Shown: piece after piece, positions 1 through 7,079 of the stretch | Numbering within the stretch: the first letter of the stretch is position 1 | Layout: each line of letters opens with the position of its first letter | The notes under the pieces: model-generated | The model's database searches: none | Told to the model about the DNA's origin: nothing | What the model saw: only the letters and a program-made list of their open reading frames with translations | Program-made: the position numbers and the translations under genes | Assembly: GCA_003024985.2 (NCBI GenBank) | Contig: PXIH01S0002980.1 | DNA from: Euperipatoides rowelli | Taxonomy: Eukaryota > Onychophora > Udeonychophora > Euonychophora > Peripatopsidae | DNA: 12,194 bases | Strand: one strand, 5' to 3'

Positions 1-1300
1 AACTTAATTGTTCATGTGTCTTTTCACCATTAAACTTTGTACAAATTGTATATTTGAACTTAATTGTTCATATGTTTTTTTTTAACTTTATATAAATTGG
101 AACTTAATTGTTATGTATCTTTGACTCTTTATTAACAAACTTTGTACAAATTGTATAATAAAACTTAATTGTTCATGTGTCATGGCACTCTTTATGAACT
201 AACTTTGTACAAATTGTTAAATATTGAACTTAATTGTTCATGTGATTTGGCACTCATTATTAACTTATTTTATATAAATTGTACACTTGAACTTAATTGT
301 TTGTGTCATTGACTATTTGAACTTGATTGTTCATGTGTTTTGGCAGCTTTTATTAACTAACTTTGTACAAACTGTATATTAAAACTTAATTGTTCATGTG
401 TCTTGACACTCTTTATTAACTGACTTTGTACAAATTGTATATTAAACTTAATTGTCCATGGGTCTTTGTAGTCTTTATTAACTATCTTTGTACAAATTGT
501 ATATTTAAACTTAATTGTTCATGTGTCTTTGCACCCTTTATTAACAAACTTTGTGCAAATTTTATTTTTTAACTTAATTGCTCATGTGTTTTGGCCTCAT
601 TATTAACTAATTGTACATTTGAACTTAATTATGTGTCATTGACTATTTGAACTTAATAGTTCATGTGTTTTGGCAGCTTTTATTAACTAACTTTGTACAA
701 ACTGTATATTTGAACTTAATTGTTCATGTGTCTTGGCACTCTTTATTAACTAACTTTGTACAAATTGTAAACTTGAACTTAATTGTTCATGTGTTTTGAC
801 ACTCATTATTAACTAACTTTATATAAATTGTACATTTGAACTTAATTGGTATGTATCTTTGACTTTTATTAACTAACTTTGTACAAATTGTATATTAAAA
901 CTTAATTGTTCATGTATCTTGGCACTCTTTATGAACTAACTTTGTACAAATTGTATATTTAAACTTAATTGTTCGTGTGTCTTTGCACCTTTTATTAACT
1001 AACTTTCTACAAATTGTATATTTAAACTTAATTGTTCATGTGACTTGGTACCTCTTTATTAACTAAAACTTTGTAAAAATTGTATATTTAAACTTAATTG
1101 TTCATGTGTCTTGGTACTTCTTTATTAACTAACTTTGTAAAAATTGTATATTTAAACTTAANATTGTATATTTAAACTTAATTGTTCATGTGTCTTGGTA
1201 CTTCTTTATTAACTAACTTTGTAAAAATTGTATATTTAAACTTAATTGTTCATGTGTTTTGCCACTCTTTATTAATTAACTTTGTACAAATTGTATATTA
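1..1300. repeat. Satellite array, monomer about 62 bp
   Basis: About 22 head-to-tail copies of a unit that begins AACTTAATTGTTCATGTG, passes through TTATTAACTAACTTTGTACA and ends AATTGTATATTT. Monomers vary from about 60 to 63 bp, and a few are shortened (around 290-320 and 600-650). Most carry the perfect 10-bp palindrome TTTGTACAAA. A subgroup near 1080-1250 has TTTGTAAAAA instead and a TTGGTACTTC variant, so sequence subtypes are clustered, as expected from local unequal exchange. No reading frame is conserved. The array begins before the window and is interrupted at 1301 by a DNA transposon. Confidence 0.95.
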
Positions 1301-1332
1301 GAGACCTCCAGTAGCAAAGACGGACAAAAGCC
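1301..1332 (+). repeat. Left terminal inverted repeat of the DNA transposon
   Basis: Thirty-two bases starting GAGACCTC and including the core GTAGCAAAGACGGACAAA. It matches the reverse complement of 4060-4091 at 26 of 32 positions by eye. Most differences are transitions, as expected for aged copies. It abuts the satellite exactly at 1300. Confidence 0.9.
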
Positions 1333-1659
1333 ATCATTATCAAAATTGAGTTAATAATTGATTCTTATAGGATTTTTTTTATCCTCTTTAAAATTCTGAA
1401 ATTAGTTTGCATCAAAAACTAACAGAACTAAGTGATTTTTCAATGTCAAAATATAAAGTTTGTTTCAAAAACCGCCAGATTTTCAGCTGTTTTGTATCAA
1501 AGGTTGACATATCAATTTCAACCAATCAGGGAGGTCCAATCCATCTCTGTAGTCTTGACAACTGAGTTAGGTTTACATTCTGGATTCATTAGTGAGAAGT
1601 TATTATTGCTAGAATTTTAAGTTAATTATAAGTTTGTTTTAATAAAAGATTAGTGTAAA
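1333..1659 (+). other. Transposon 5' non-coding region
   Basis: AT-rich stretch between the left TIR and the transposase start codon. It contains one subterminal copy of the TIR core at 1494-1510. An open frame spans 1432-1620, but its translation shows no family resemblance and it lies upstream of the better supported start, so I treat this stretch as promoter and leader. No clear TATA box was found. Confidence 0.5.
1494..1510 (+). repeat. Subterminal copy of the TIR core (left side)
   Basis: GTATCAAAGGTTGACAT closely matches the core of the right TIR read inward (GTATCAAAGATGGACAA). Repeated short motifs near transposon ends often serve as transposase binding sites; that role is inferred here. 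Confidence 0.5.
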
Positions 1660-3668
1660 ATGGAACAGAATACTGAGGCAAGTCCTGAAAAAGCTAGAAA
1701 GAGAAAAAGTTATCCATAACAATGGAAACGGTCAAAGGAGAAACTACTAAGGTAAGTTGGAACATTTGACCTAGACCATCACCTCTGAAATGCTAAAATA
1801 AGCAGAGAAAAGCTACTTTCAAATTAATGAGATTGTTTTACTAATATTTTGTTATCTTTATACCAATTTTTTTCTATTATATTAATACTTTTTGTGTGCA
1901 ACATTCTCTGATTATTGGCTTAATTTGTCTTTTTTTTTTGTGGATTGTGTTCTTTTTTTAAATCTATCATTAGTCTATTGTTGTGGATCTTTTATAGGTA
2001 TTCTGCAAAAGATCTTCCTACATACCCAAGATGCAAACACTGAACCTATCTACATTGCCTACTGTTAACAATGAAGGATGTTAGGAATTTTTATGCTGCG
2101 TTTATGCTATAACAGAAAAAGCTAAACAGGATGCATTTATATTAAAATATTGCAAAGAGAAACCACCCAAAAGGAAACATAAAAGCAATGTAAACCAGAA
2201 AAAAAAACTTAAAAGTATTACTTTTCAGTACTCAATAGTTAATCAAGTTGGGAACAATTTGTTGGTATGCAGAAGATCATTTTTATCAATTTTAAAGATT
2301 ACCAAGCATAGAATACTAGGTAGAGAAGGTTCAAGAAAAGAAAAACTATTTGAGAATAAGTTATAATCTGTTATGAACTTCATAAAAAATCAAAGGTGCT
2401 GAGTCCCATTATGCTCGATGCAAAAGTGCCAGGATCTATTTGCCATCAGAACTTAATATTACAAAACTTGCAGCTATGTACAATGAGAATGTAGATGATG
2501 AGTTGAAAGTTAAAGTAGGCTATTATCACCATGTCTTCAACACAAGATTTAATATAGGATTTAAGGCACCTAGTACTGATGAGTGTAGCACTTGTTTGAA
2601 GTTGGATCAACTGGCTGAAGGTAGAAAAAGATCAAGATAAAAGAAAAGATTTATTACTGAAGAAGGGAGTTCACAAAAGACAAGCAAATCAGTTCTTTGA
2701 ACATTTGAAAGAAAAACCAGATGAGTGTTTGTTGTTGACTTTTAAAGATCCCAAAAACCTTGTTTTACCAAAGGTGAGTGATCGGTCAGTGTACTACTCA
2801 CGCCAGCTCTACTGCGCCAATCTAATGGTAGTAAAAGGCACATCTAAAGATAGCTTAACACCTAATAATGTATCAATCTATACATGGACTGAAAATCAAG
2901 CAGGAAAATCATCAAGTTAGGTTGCTTCAATCGTCATCAATGAACTGAATTTAAAAAACCTGGAGTAATACATATCCGTCTGACTTGTGGCAGATGGCTG
3001 GGTGGCCAAAATAAGAACAGAAATATTTTGGCCATGTGTTCTACATGGCTTTCAAAATTTGCACCTTCAAATATAAAAAAAGTGGAACTGGTTTACCCTG
3101 TGACAGGCCACTCTTTCTTGCTCTCTGACAGAGTATTTGGACTGATTGAAAAAGAACTAAAAATGTTGACTACCATAATAAGTGTTGAGGAATATCANAA
3201 AGTTTTTAGGAGTATGGGATGGTGAAAGTGATTGGGCAAGACTGGGTGCCACATAATTGGAAAGATGAGGCTGAAGAGTTCATCAAATATGCTGCCCTGT
3301 TACATTTCAAAGTGCAAAAAATTGATTTTGCATCGAACAAAGAATGCCAATATTCTAAAAAATGGAGAACTGTCATACAACTTAGAGACGGCCATTGAAA
3401 AAAGTGTTACAAAAAAGGAAAAAGGTTTAAGGAGATGAATCCTGCTGAGATTGAAATTGGTGTACCAGTCAATTCTGATAAAATAAAAGATGTGCAAACG
3501 GTGCTGACTAAGCACTTTCTTGCAGAGTGGAAAACTCTAGACTCTCTTCAATGGTACCAAAGTGTCATTGAGAGAAACCTTCAGTGTGGTGGTGTCATTG
3601 AAGAAGTTTATGAATGCCACAATGAAGGTGATGATACGGTTGAAGTTGCTCTTGTTGATATTGTTTAA
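1660..3668 (+). pseudogene. Transposase pseudogene, Sola-like, spliced and frameshifted
   Basis: This encoded the enzyme that cut and moved the surrounding element. Exon 1 (1660-1751) starts at ATG and is rich in Lys and Arg, with an in-frame TAA at 1717. After an intron, coding resumes at 1998 and soon hits a stop. Later blocks on the same strand are: 2223-2366 (frame with VCRRSF); 2386-2640 (ESHYARCKSARIYLPSELN, then C-S-T-C, a likely zinc site); 2636-2920 (YYSRQL); a block carrying GGQNKNRN, GHSFL and SDRVFG up to about 3222; and 3219-3668 (IGQDWVPHNWKDE), interrupted only by TGA at 3396. At least four frame changes are needed. One falls between Asp-Gly and GGQNKN near 2994-3002, probably at a catalytic Asp. 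The final stop is TAA at 3666. The protein cannot be functional. Similarity to animal 'GQNKN' transposases is recalled, not searched. Confidence 0.8.
1752..1997 (+). other. Intron in the transposase gene
   Basis: The donor AAG|GTAAGT at 1751-1757 is a perfect consensus. The acceptor CTTTTATAG|GT ends at 1997. The 246-bp interval is T-rich and full of stops. The basic coding character upstream (KRSKEKLLR) runs into YSAKDLPTYPRCK downstream when joined. Prediction only; no transcript evidence is available. Confidence 0.6.
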
Positions 3669-4059
3669 GTAATATAATGTAACCTTTCTAATCTAATATG
3701 CATGTTAAAAATTAATATTTTGTAATATTAACAGTTTATTTTATTCTATTTGCATTAAAATATCTTTTTAAAACTCAGATACATCAACATTTTTTATTAT
3801 TAAACATAATGAGTTCACTGTCAGGTAGCAAAGTTTTGGATAGCTTGGAATCAAAATCAGACATTTTAACCTGATTTGCTATCAAAAGCGGACATCTGCA
3901 TCTTAAACATGTATTTTTTAATTACTTACAGTAGTTGTTCATAATGGATAGCCTGTTTTTGCTATTAAATTGGCATAAATAATTAAAAAAAATAATTATT
4001 AGTGCTATGAAGTAATATACATAAGATACACAAAAAAAGCTCTCTCCTGAAAAAAAAAA
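3669..4059 (+). other. Transposon 3' non-coding region
   Basis: AT-rich sequence between the transposase stop and the right TIR. It carries a cluster of TIR-core-like copies at 3825-3894 and an A10 tract just inside the TIR. I found no exact AATAAA signal close to the stop and no further gene. Confidence 0.6.
3825..3894 (+). repeat. Cluster of subterminal TIR-core copies (right side)
   Basis: Three related motifs lie close together in the same orientation as the left TIR: GTAGCAAAG at 3825-3833, GAATCAAAATCAGACAT at 3848-3864, and TATCAAAAGCGGACAT at 3880-3895. The last matches the left TIR core TAGCAAAGACGGACA at 12 of 15 bases by eye. Opposite orientation to the adjacent right TIR rules out a simple extension of that TIR. 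Confidence 0.5.
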
Positions 4060-4091
4060 GGTCTTTGTCCATCTTTGATACTAGAGGCCTC
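4060..4091 (-). repeat. Right terminal inverted repeat of the DNA transposon
   Basis: Ends GAGGCCTC at 4084-4091, the inverted partner of GAGACCTC at 1301. Its core TTGTCCATCTTTGATAC is the complement of the left core. The satellite resumes at the next base. Confidence 0.9.
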
Positions 4092-4136
4092 ATTTGTACT
4101 TAATTGTTCATGTGTCTTTGCACCCTTTATTAACCC
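4092..4136. repeat. Satellite remnant right of the transposon
   Basis: About 45 bases of the same satellite monomer (TTAATTGTTCATGTGTCTTT, then CACCCTTTATTAAC). After this the similarity stops. The transposon therefore landed in or next to the last monomer of the array, or sequence beyond was later replaced. Confidence 0.9.
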
Positions 4137-4299
4137 AGTTATGCCTGAAATTTAATTTTTATTTATTTTATTCTTCAATAGTAGATATAAAAGGGCGATT
4201 CAAATACAATCCGGGTATTTTCAAATGGTGGCCAAATTTTTGAGTTAGAAAATCCAAGATGGCTGACTTCCTGTGCCCATATATCAACATATGACATCA

Positions 4300-4775
4300 C
4301 TTTATGATGCATTATGGGATGGATTATGATGCATGATGGAAAATCTCAATCTTGTTCTTGCTCTCATTCTTGTTCTTACTCTCATTCTCACTCTTGTTCT
4401 CATTTTATGGGCATATGGCATCATATGATGCATGATGGGACATCTCACCCTCATTGTCACTCTCGTTCTCACTCTCATTCCCATTTTTGTTCACACTCTC
4501 ATTTTGGATTGATTATGATGCATGATGGGACATATATTCCTCCCACTTCAAATTTTTCAAACACCATCTGTGCCTTTTTTTCAAAATGGCCGACTTTCTG
4601 TTTTTTCCAGATATAGAAGCTTTTACAGCTCTATTATCTGGAATATTATGATGCATGATGGGACATCTCATTCTCACTCTTGTCTCACTCTCGTTCTCAT
4701 TCTATACTTCATATATGGGCATATGATGTCACATATTTATGCATGATGGGATTCATTATAATGCATGATGGAAGT
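4300..4775. repeat. Compound minisatellite with ATGATGCATGATGG boxes and a TTCTCA-like hexamer
   Basis: Units of about 90-130 bp each begin with a copy of ATGATGCATGATGG (at about 4326, 4424, 4515 and 4647, with variants near 4305, 4740 and 4759). Several are followed by a pyrimidine-rich run of degenerate hexamers such as CTCATT, CTTGTT and CTCACT, then TTTATGGGCATATG-like spacer. The hexamer gives an open frame of alternating Ser-His and Ser-Cys on plus and Arg-rich on minus. This is a by-product of the 6-bp period and not a gene. Confidence 0.85.
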
Positions 4776-5004
4776 GACATCGTAAAATTCAATATGGCTG
4801 ACCGGAAGTGATGTCATAGGATATGCAAAAACATGCATGAAAAACGTAAACTTTTTTTTAAAAAAAAATTAGAAAATCTAAGAGGGGTTAGAGCTTCAGA
4901 TCACATGATTACCACATCATACACTACATCCGGGTACTTCTATACACCACCAGTAAAAATTTCATGTTGCTAGCATCTACCGTTTTGGTTTTAAGCACAT
5001 AAAA

Positions 5005-5038
5005 CTAAAATAGCTAATTTTAGCGGGAGGGGCCCTCC
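5005..5038. other. Two adjacent potential hairpins
   Basis: CTAAAATAGCTAATTTTAG (7-bp stem, 5-base loop) is followed directly by GGAGGGGCCCTCC (6-bp GC-rich stem). Both are visible by inspection. Their role is unknown and they may be incidental to an old repeat. Confidence 0.4.
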
Positions 5039-5223
5039 AATCTTCAAATGGAGTAGAAAATCAGAATCCTTACAATTCATAGATACACTTTAAAAATTTT
5101 TTTTCGAAAATCAGAGTATGTTGAGTTTTATACTTAGTTTTTCTCAATTACTCGAATATGAATTATCAAAATATGATTTCTATTGTTCTCGATAACTCCC
5201 ACACATCGTTTTTTTTAAAAAAA

Positions 5224-5446
5224 GACTGTACTGTATTGAAAAAGCATTGTTATACCACACATACATTACAGTACAAGCTGTCGTCCCATGCTGGAATGAA
5301 CTAATTAATCCATTGTTGTAATATATGTTAAATATATGTTACCTTTAGTCCTGGTTGCTATACAGAAATATACCTTCCTGAGTAGGCCTTAATAAAAGTA
5401 TTTGTTCCTATCTCACAGTGTTGTTATCTGTACATAGGATATTTCA
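5224..5446 (+). repeat. 5' LTR of the gypsy-type element
   Basis: Starts GACTGTACTGTATTG and ends GATATTTCA, aligned throughout with 6537-7020 once the nested insert is removed. The first three bases (TGT in the 3' LTR) are replaced by AAA from a T8A7 block, so the start is damaged. An AATAAA lies at 5391-5396. It has an extra GTT near 5421 relative to the 3' copy. Confidence 0.85.
5391..5396 (+). terminator. AATAAA polyadenylation signal in the 5' LTR
   Basis: AATAAA followed by AGTATTTGTTCC. The same block is present in the 3' LTR at 6968-6973, so it belongs to the LTR and is not a chance match. Confidence 0.6.
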
Positions 5447-6025
5447 TTAGCATCAATACACCACTATATCCTACAGGAACTTCACAGGGAACACATTGGG
5501 GTTGTGAAAATGAAGCTCCTGGCCCGTCCCATCTACTGGTGGCAAAAAATGGACCACGACATCGAACAGGAAGCCATAAATTGCAAGACTTGCCAGCTCC
5601 ATGCAAAAAAACCAGCAAAATTTCCATTGCACCATTGGATCCGAACAGGAAGACCATGGCAGAGACTGCACTTAGAGCTGATGGGACCCTTCCTAGGCAA
5701 GATCTTTCTTGTGCTGGTAGACATCTTCTATCAATGGCCTGAGGTCACTGTGTTACCTGGAACCAACTGTGAATCCATTATGCTTGAGCTGGACAAATCC
5801 TTCACCCTCTTCAGATACTCTAACCACCTCATCACAGNCAATGGTACGCAATTTACATCCAACCAGTTTGGACAATTTTGCAAAAATCGTGGAATCTTCC
5901 ATACCAATAGTCCACAATACCACCCCGCCTCGAATAGCCAAGCAGAGAAATTTGTGGACACCTTAAAATTTCCTAACCAAGCTATGCTCAGACGACTCCA
6001 AAATCCCACTGCAAATAAGACTTAA
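5438..6025 (+). CDS. Integrase fragment, Ty3/gypsy type (zinc-binding and catalytic core)
   Basis: Integrase inserts the reverse-transcribed element into host DNA. The frame is open from just after the 5' LTR to TAA at 6023. Upstream residues up to about 5465 are probably fusion sequence from the deletion; recognisable protein begins near LQELHREHIG. An HHCC zinc-binding module follows (His codons 5483 and 5492; Cys codons 5582 and 5591 in NCKTCQ). In the core, the first catalytic Asp position reads Glu (LHLELMGP, codon 5675). The second is GNC at 5837 (ambiguous base, compatible with Asp, in NGTQFTS), and Glu is at 5945 in SNSQAEKF. The last two are separated by exactly 35 residues, the DD35E spacing of retroviral-type integrases. 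No genuine start codon or upstream pol remains, so it is a remnant despite the open frame. Confidence 0.85.
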   Translation, partial: DISLASIHHYILQELHREHIGVVKMKLLARPIYWWQKMDHDIEQEAINCKTCQLHAKKPAKFPLHHWIRTGRPWQRLHLELMGPFLGKIFLVLVDIFYQWPEVTVLPGTNCESIMLELDKSFTLFRYSNHLITXNGTQFTSNQFGQFCKNRGIFHTNSPQYHPASNSQAEKFVDTLKFPNQAMLRRLQNPTANKT

Positions 6026-6324
6026 TGACCTACTCTTTAAGTACTGCTGCACCCCACATGTAACCCTAAGACAGTCCCCCATTCAGATGCTCCTTGGGCG
6101 AAGTTTGCGAGACCGCCTTCAGAGAATTAACCCATTACCACCAGTCTCCATCACCAACTTTAAAGGCAAATTCACTAACGTATCTTAGCTCATTCCTACC
6201 ACCTGGGCAAATTGTCCCCAAAATGGGAAATCATTACTATTTAAAGAATCTCAGTCCAGTCTCCTACTGGATACTCTTTGAAAGTGGGAAGGAGGGAAAG
6301 AGGCATGCTGACCAGTTGCACCCT
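6021..6324 (+). pseudogene. Integrase C-terminal region, frameshifted
   Basis: This continues the integrase in other frames. From 6021 the frame reads LNDLLFKYCCTPHVT then SPIQMLLGRSLRDRL, typical of the post-core segment, until TAG at 6186. From about 6180 the frame shifts and reads SPVSYWILFESG followed by KRHADQLHP, which resembles the GPY/F module and the conserved RH-DQL ending. Two frame changes relative to the core show pol is broken. The open frame continues to 6612 in this register, but after about 6324 it has no family resemblance and runs into the 3' LTR. Confidence 0.7.
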
Positions 6325-6533
6325 TGCCACCTTCAGAGATCCCGAAACCCCCACTCAGGACAACAGATTCTGACTGGACACACCTGCAACTCCCAAGCAC
6401 CCCATTGTGGAGTTCACCTCACAGGGCCTGACCCTGCAACCAATAACTCTGGACCATCCATTCACTCCTACCATCCATTACTCCTCCAGAGCCTGGAATC
6501 CCCCAGACCGACAAACCTTCAATTGAAAGCGGG
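6325..6533 (+). other. Internal 3' tail of the LTR element, with polypurine tract
   Basis: Pro- and Ser-rich when translated, C-rich on the plus strand, with no recognisable domain. It could be the end of pol or untranslated. It ends in the purine-rich GAAAGCGGG at 6525-6533, directly before the LTR start TGTGAC. That is where plus-strand DNA synthesis would be primed. Confidence 0.55.
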
Positions 6534-6648
6534 TGTGACTGTACTGTATTGCAAATGCATTGTTATACCACACATACAGTACAGTACAAGCTGTTGTTCC
6601 ATGCTGGAATGAACTAATTCATCCATTGTATTGATATATGTTAAATAT

Positions 6649-6907
6649 TGTGGTGATTTTCACAACAAGAATATCGATATAAAATCAATATCGATATAAT
6701 CTTTAGAACTGTNACACGTTCACATTGCCTTGATCATTCTTATGCTCTAATCATAAGAATATCAATAGCATTCCATTTTATAATTTCGTTAATATCAGAC
6801 CGTATTTTGGTCTTCTCTTTTCATTCCACTTTAATATAAATAAAGTATCAGTTATTTAAGTCCAATGAGATTTCCATGTATTATCTGTTAATCGTAAAGA
6901 TATAACA
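6649..6907. mobile_element. Nested solo LTR with a 5-bp target duplication
   Basis: This 259-bp insertion begins TGTGGTG and ends ATAACA (TG..CA). It is flanked by AATAT at 6644-6648 and 6908-6912. The uninterrupted 5' LTR of the host element has a single AATAT at the matching place (GTTAAATATATGTT), so this is a clean insertion with a target duplication. The internal sequence has no gene. It contains ATATCGATATA twice (about 6671-6698) and an AATAAA near 6840. The family is unknown. A solo LTR left after LTR-LTR recombination is the best explanation; a small non-LTR insertion is less likely given the ends. Confidence 0.8.
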
Positions 6908-6967
6908 AATATATGTTACCTTTAGTCTTGGTTGCTATTCAGGAAAAGACCTTCCTGAGTGGGCCTT

Positions 6968-6973
6968 AATAAA
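6968..6973 (+). terminator. AATAAA polyadenylation signal in the 3' LTR
   Basis: Counterpart of the signal at 5391 in the other LTR, in the context GGCCTTAATAAAAGTA. It would have ended transcripts of the full-length element. Confidence 0.6.
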
Positions 6974-7079
6974 AGTACTTGTTCCTATCTCACAGTGTTA
7001 TCTGTACATATAATATTTCAAAAACAATCATTCAAAACTAAAAATACGATATCTTAAGATTCATACAAGCTACAAATTT

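Larger units (their letters stand above)
1301..4091 (+). mobile_element. Degenerate DNA transposon (Sola-like) inserted in the satellite
   Basis: This 2.8-kb element is bounded by matching terminal inverted repeats (1301-1332 and 4060-4091). Satellite sequence lies on both sides: the array stops at 1300 and resumes at 4092. The flanks are ATTA (1297-1300) and ATTT (4092-4095), consistent with an imperfect 4-bp target duplication of a site common in the monomer. Inside is one plus-strand transposase pseudogene. Ends starting GAG, a 4-bp duplication and transposase motifs such as GQNKN and GHSFL suggest the Sola superfamily, probably the Sola2 group. That family name is from memory and tentative; that this is a cut-and-paste element with both ends present is well supported. 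Confidence 0.85.
4137..5223. repeat. Non-coding interspersed repeat region
   Basis: No gene is supported in this 1.1 kb. It holds the compound minisatellite listed separately, three copies of CAANATGGCYGAC (about 4254, 4582 and 4790), two ATCCGGGTA boxes (about 4209 and 4928), a 13-bp inverted pair TATGACATCACTT at 4290-4302 and 4806-4818, and T8A9 and T8A7 blocks at 4852-4868 and 5209-5223. The internal inverted pair suggests an old non-autonomous element between about 4250 and 4820, but its ends are not clear. Confidence 0.6.
5224..7020 (+). mobile_element. Deleted Ty3/gypsy-type LTR retrotransposon
   Basis: Two related LTRs (5224-5446 and 6534-7020) flank about 1.1 kb that encodes only integrase followed by a 3' non-coding tail. 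Gag, protease, reverse transcriptase, RNase H and the primer-binding site are all missing. The integrase frame starts almost at the end of the 5' LTR, so one large deletion joined the LTR to pol. Integrase with a GPY/F-like C-terminal segment identifies the Ty3/gypsy group. By eye the LTRs differ at about 18 of 220 aligned bases, so insertion was not recent. No convincing target duplication was found because the first bases of the 5' LTR are altered. Confidence 0.85.
6534..7020 (+). repeat. 3' LTR of the gypsy-type element, interrupted
   Basis: Begins TGTGACTGTACTG after the polypurine tract and ends AATATTTCA, giving TG..CA ends. It aligns with the 5' LTR in two pieces, 6537-6648 and 6913-7020. 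The 264 extra bases between them are a nested insertion plus one copy of its target duplication. The LTR's own length is about 223 bp. Confidence 0.85.

Noticed and set aside
1-1300. CRISPR array
   Set aside because: Units are contiguous monomers with no unique spacers, in animal DNA with introns and LTRs.
1432-1620. Open frame of 62 codons upstream of the transposase
   Set aside because: No family resemblance, in the transposon's 5' region, ahead of a better start with a consensus splice donor.
3232-3438. Open frame of 68 codons in the transposase region
   Set aside because: Overlapping frame 3219-3668 carries the recognisable protein (IGQDWVPHNWKDE) through one TGA; this one is a shadow.
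4314-4616. Ser/His/Cys-rich open frame on plus, and Arg-rich open frame on minus at 4302-4484
   Set aside because: Both are translations of the hexamer minisatellite; a 6-bp period keeps frames open without coding selection.
5227-5434. LTR limits TGTACTG..CTGTACA
   Set aside because: The inverted ends look neat, but LTR-LTR similarity extends further both ways (GAC before, to ATTTCA after) and the polypurine tract abuts TGTGAC.
5424-6009. Several minus-strand open frames opposite the integrase, and extra plus-strand frames at 5539-5742 and 5769-5966
   Set aside because: Overlapping shadows of the integrase frame, which alone shows HHCC and DD35E features.
6325-6612. C-terminal part of the 172-codon frame as a separate protein such as an envelope gene
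   Set aside because: No signal peptide, membrane segment or known motif, and it runs into the LTR.
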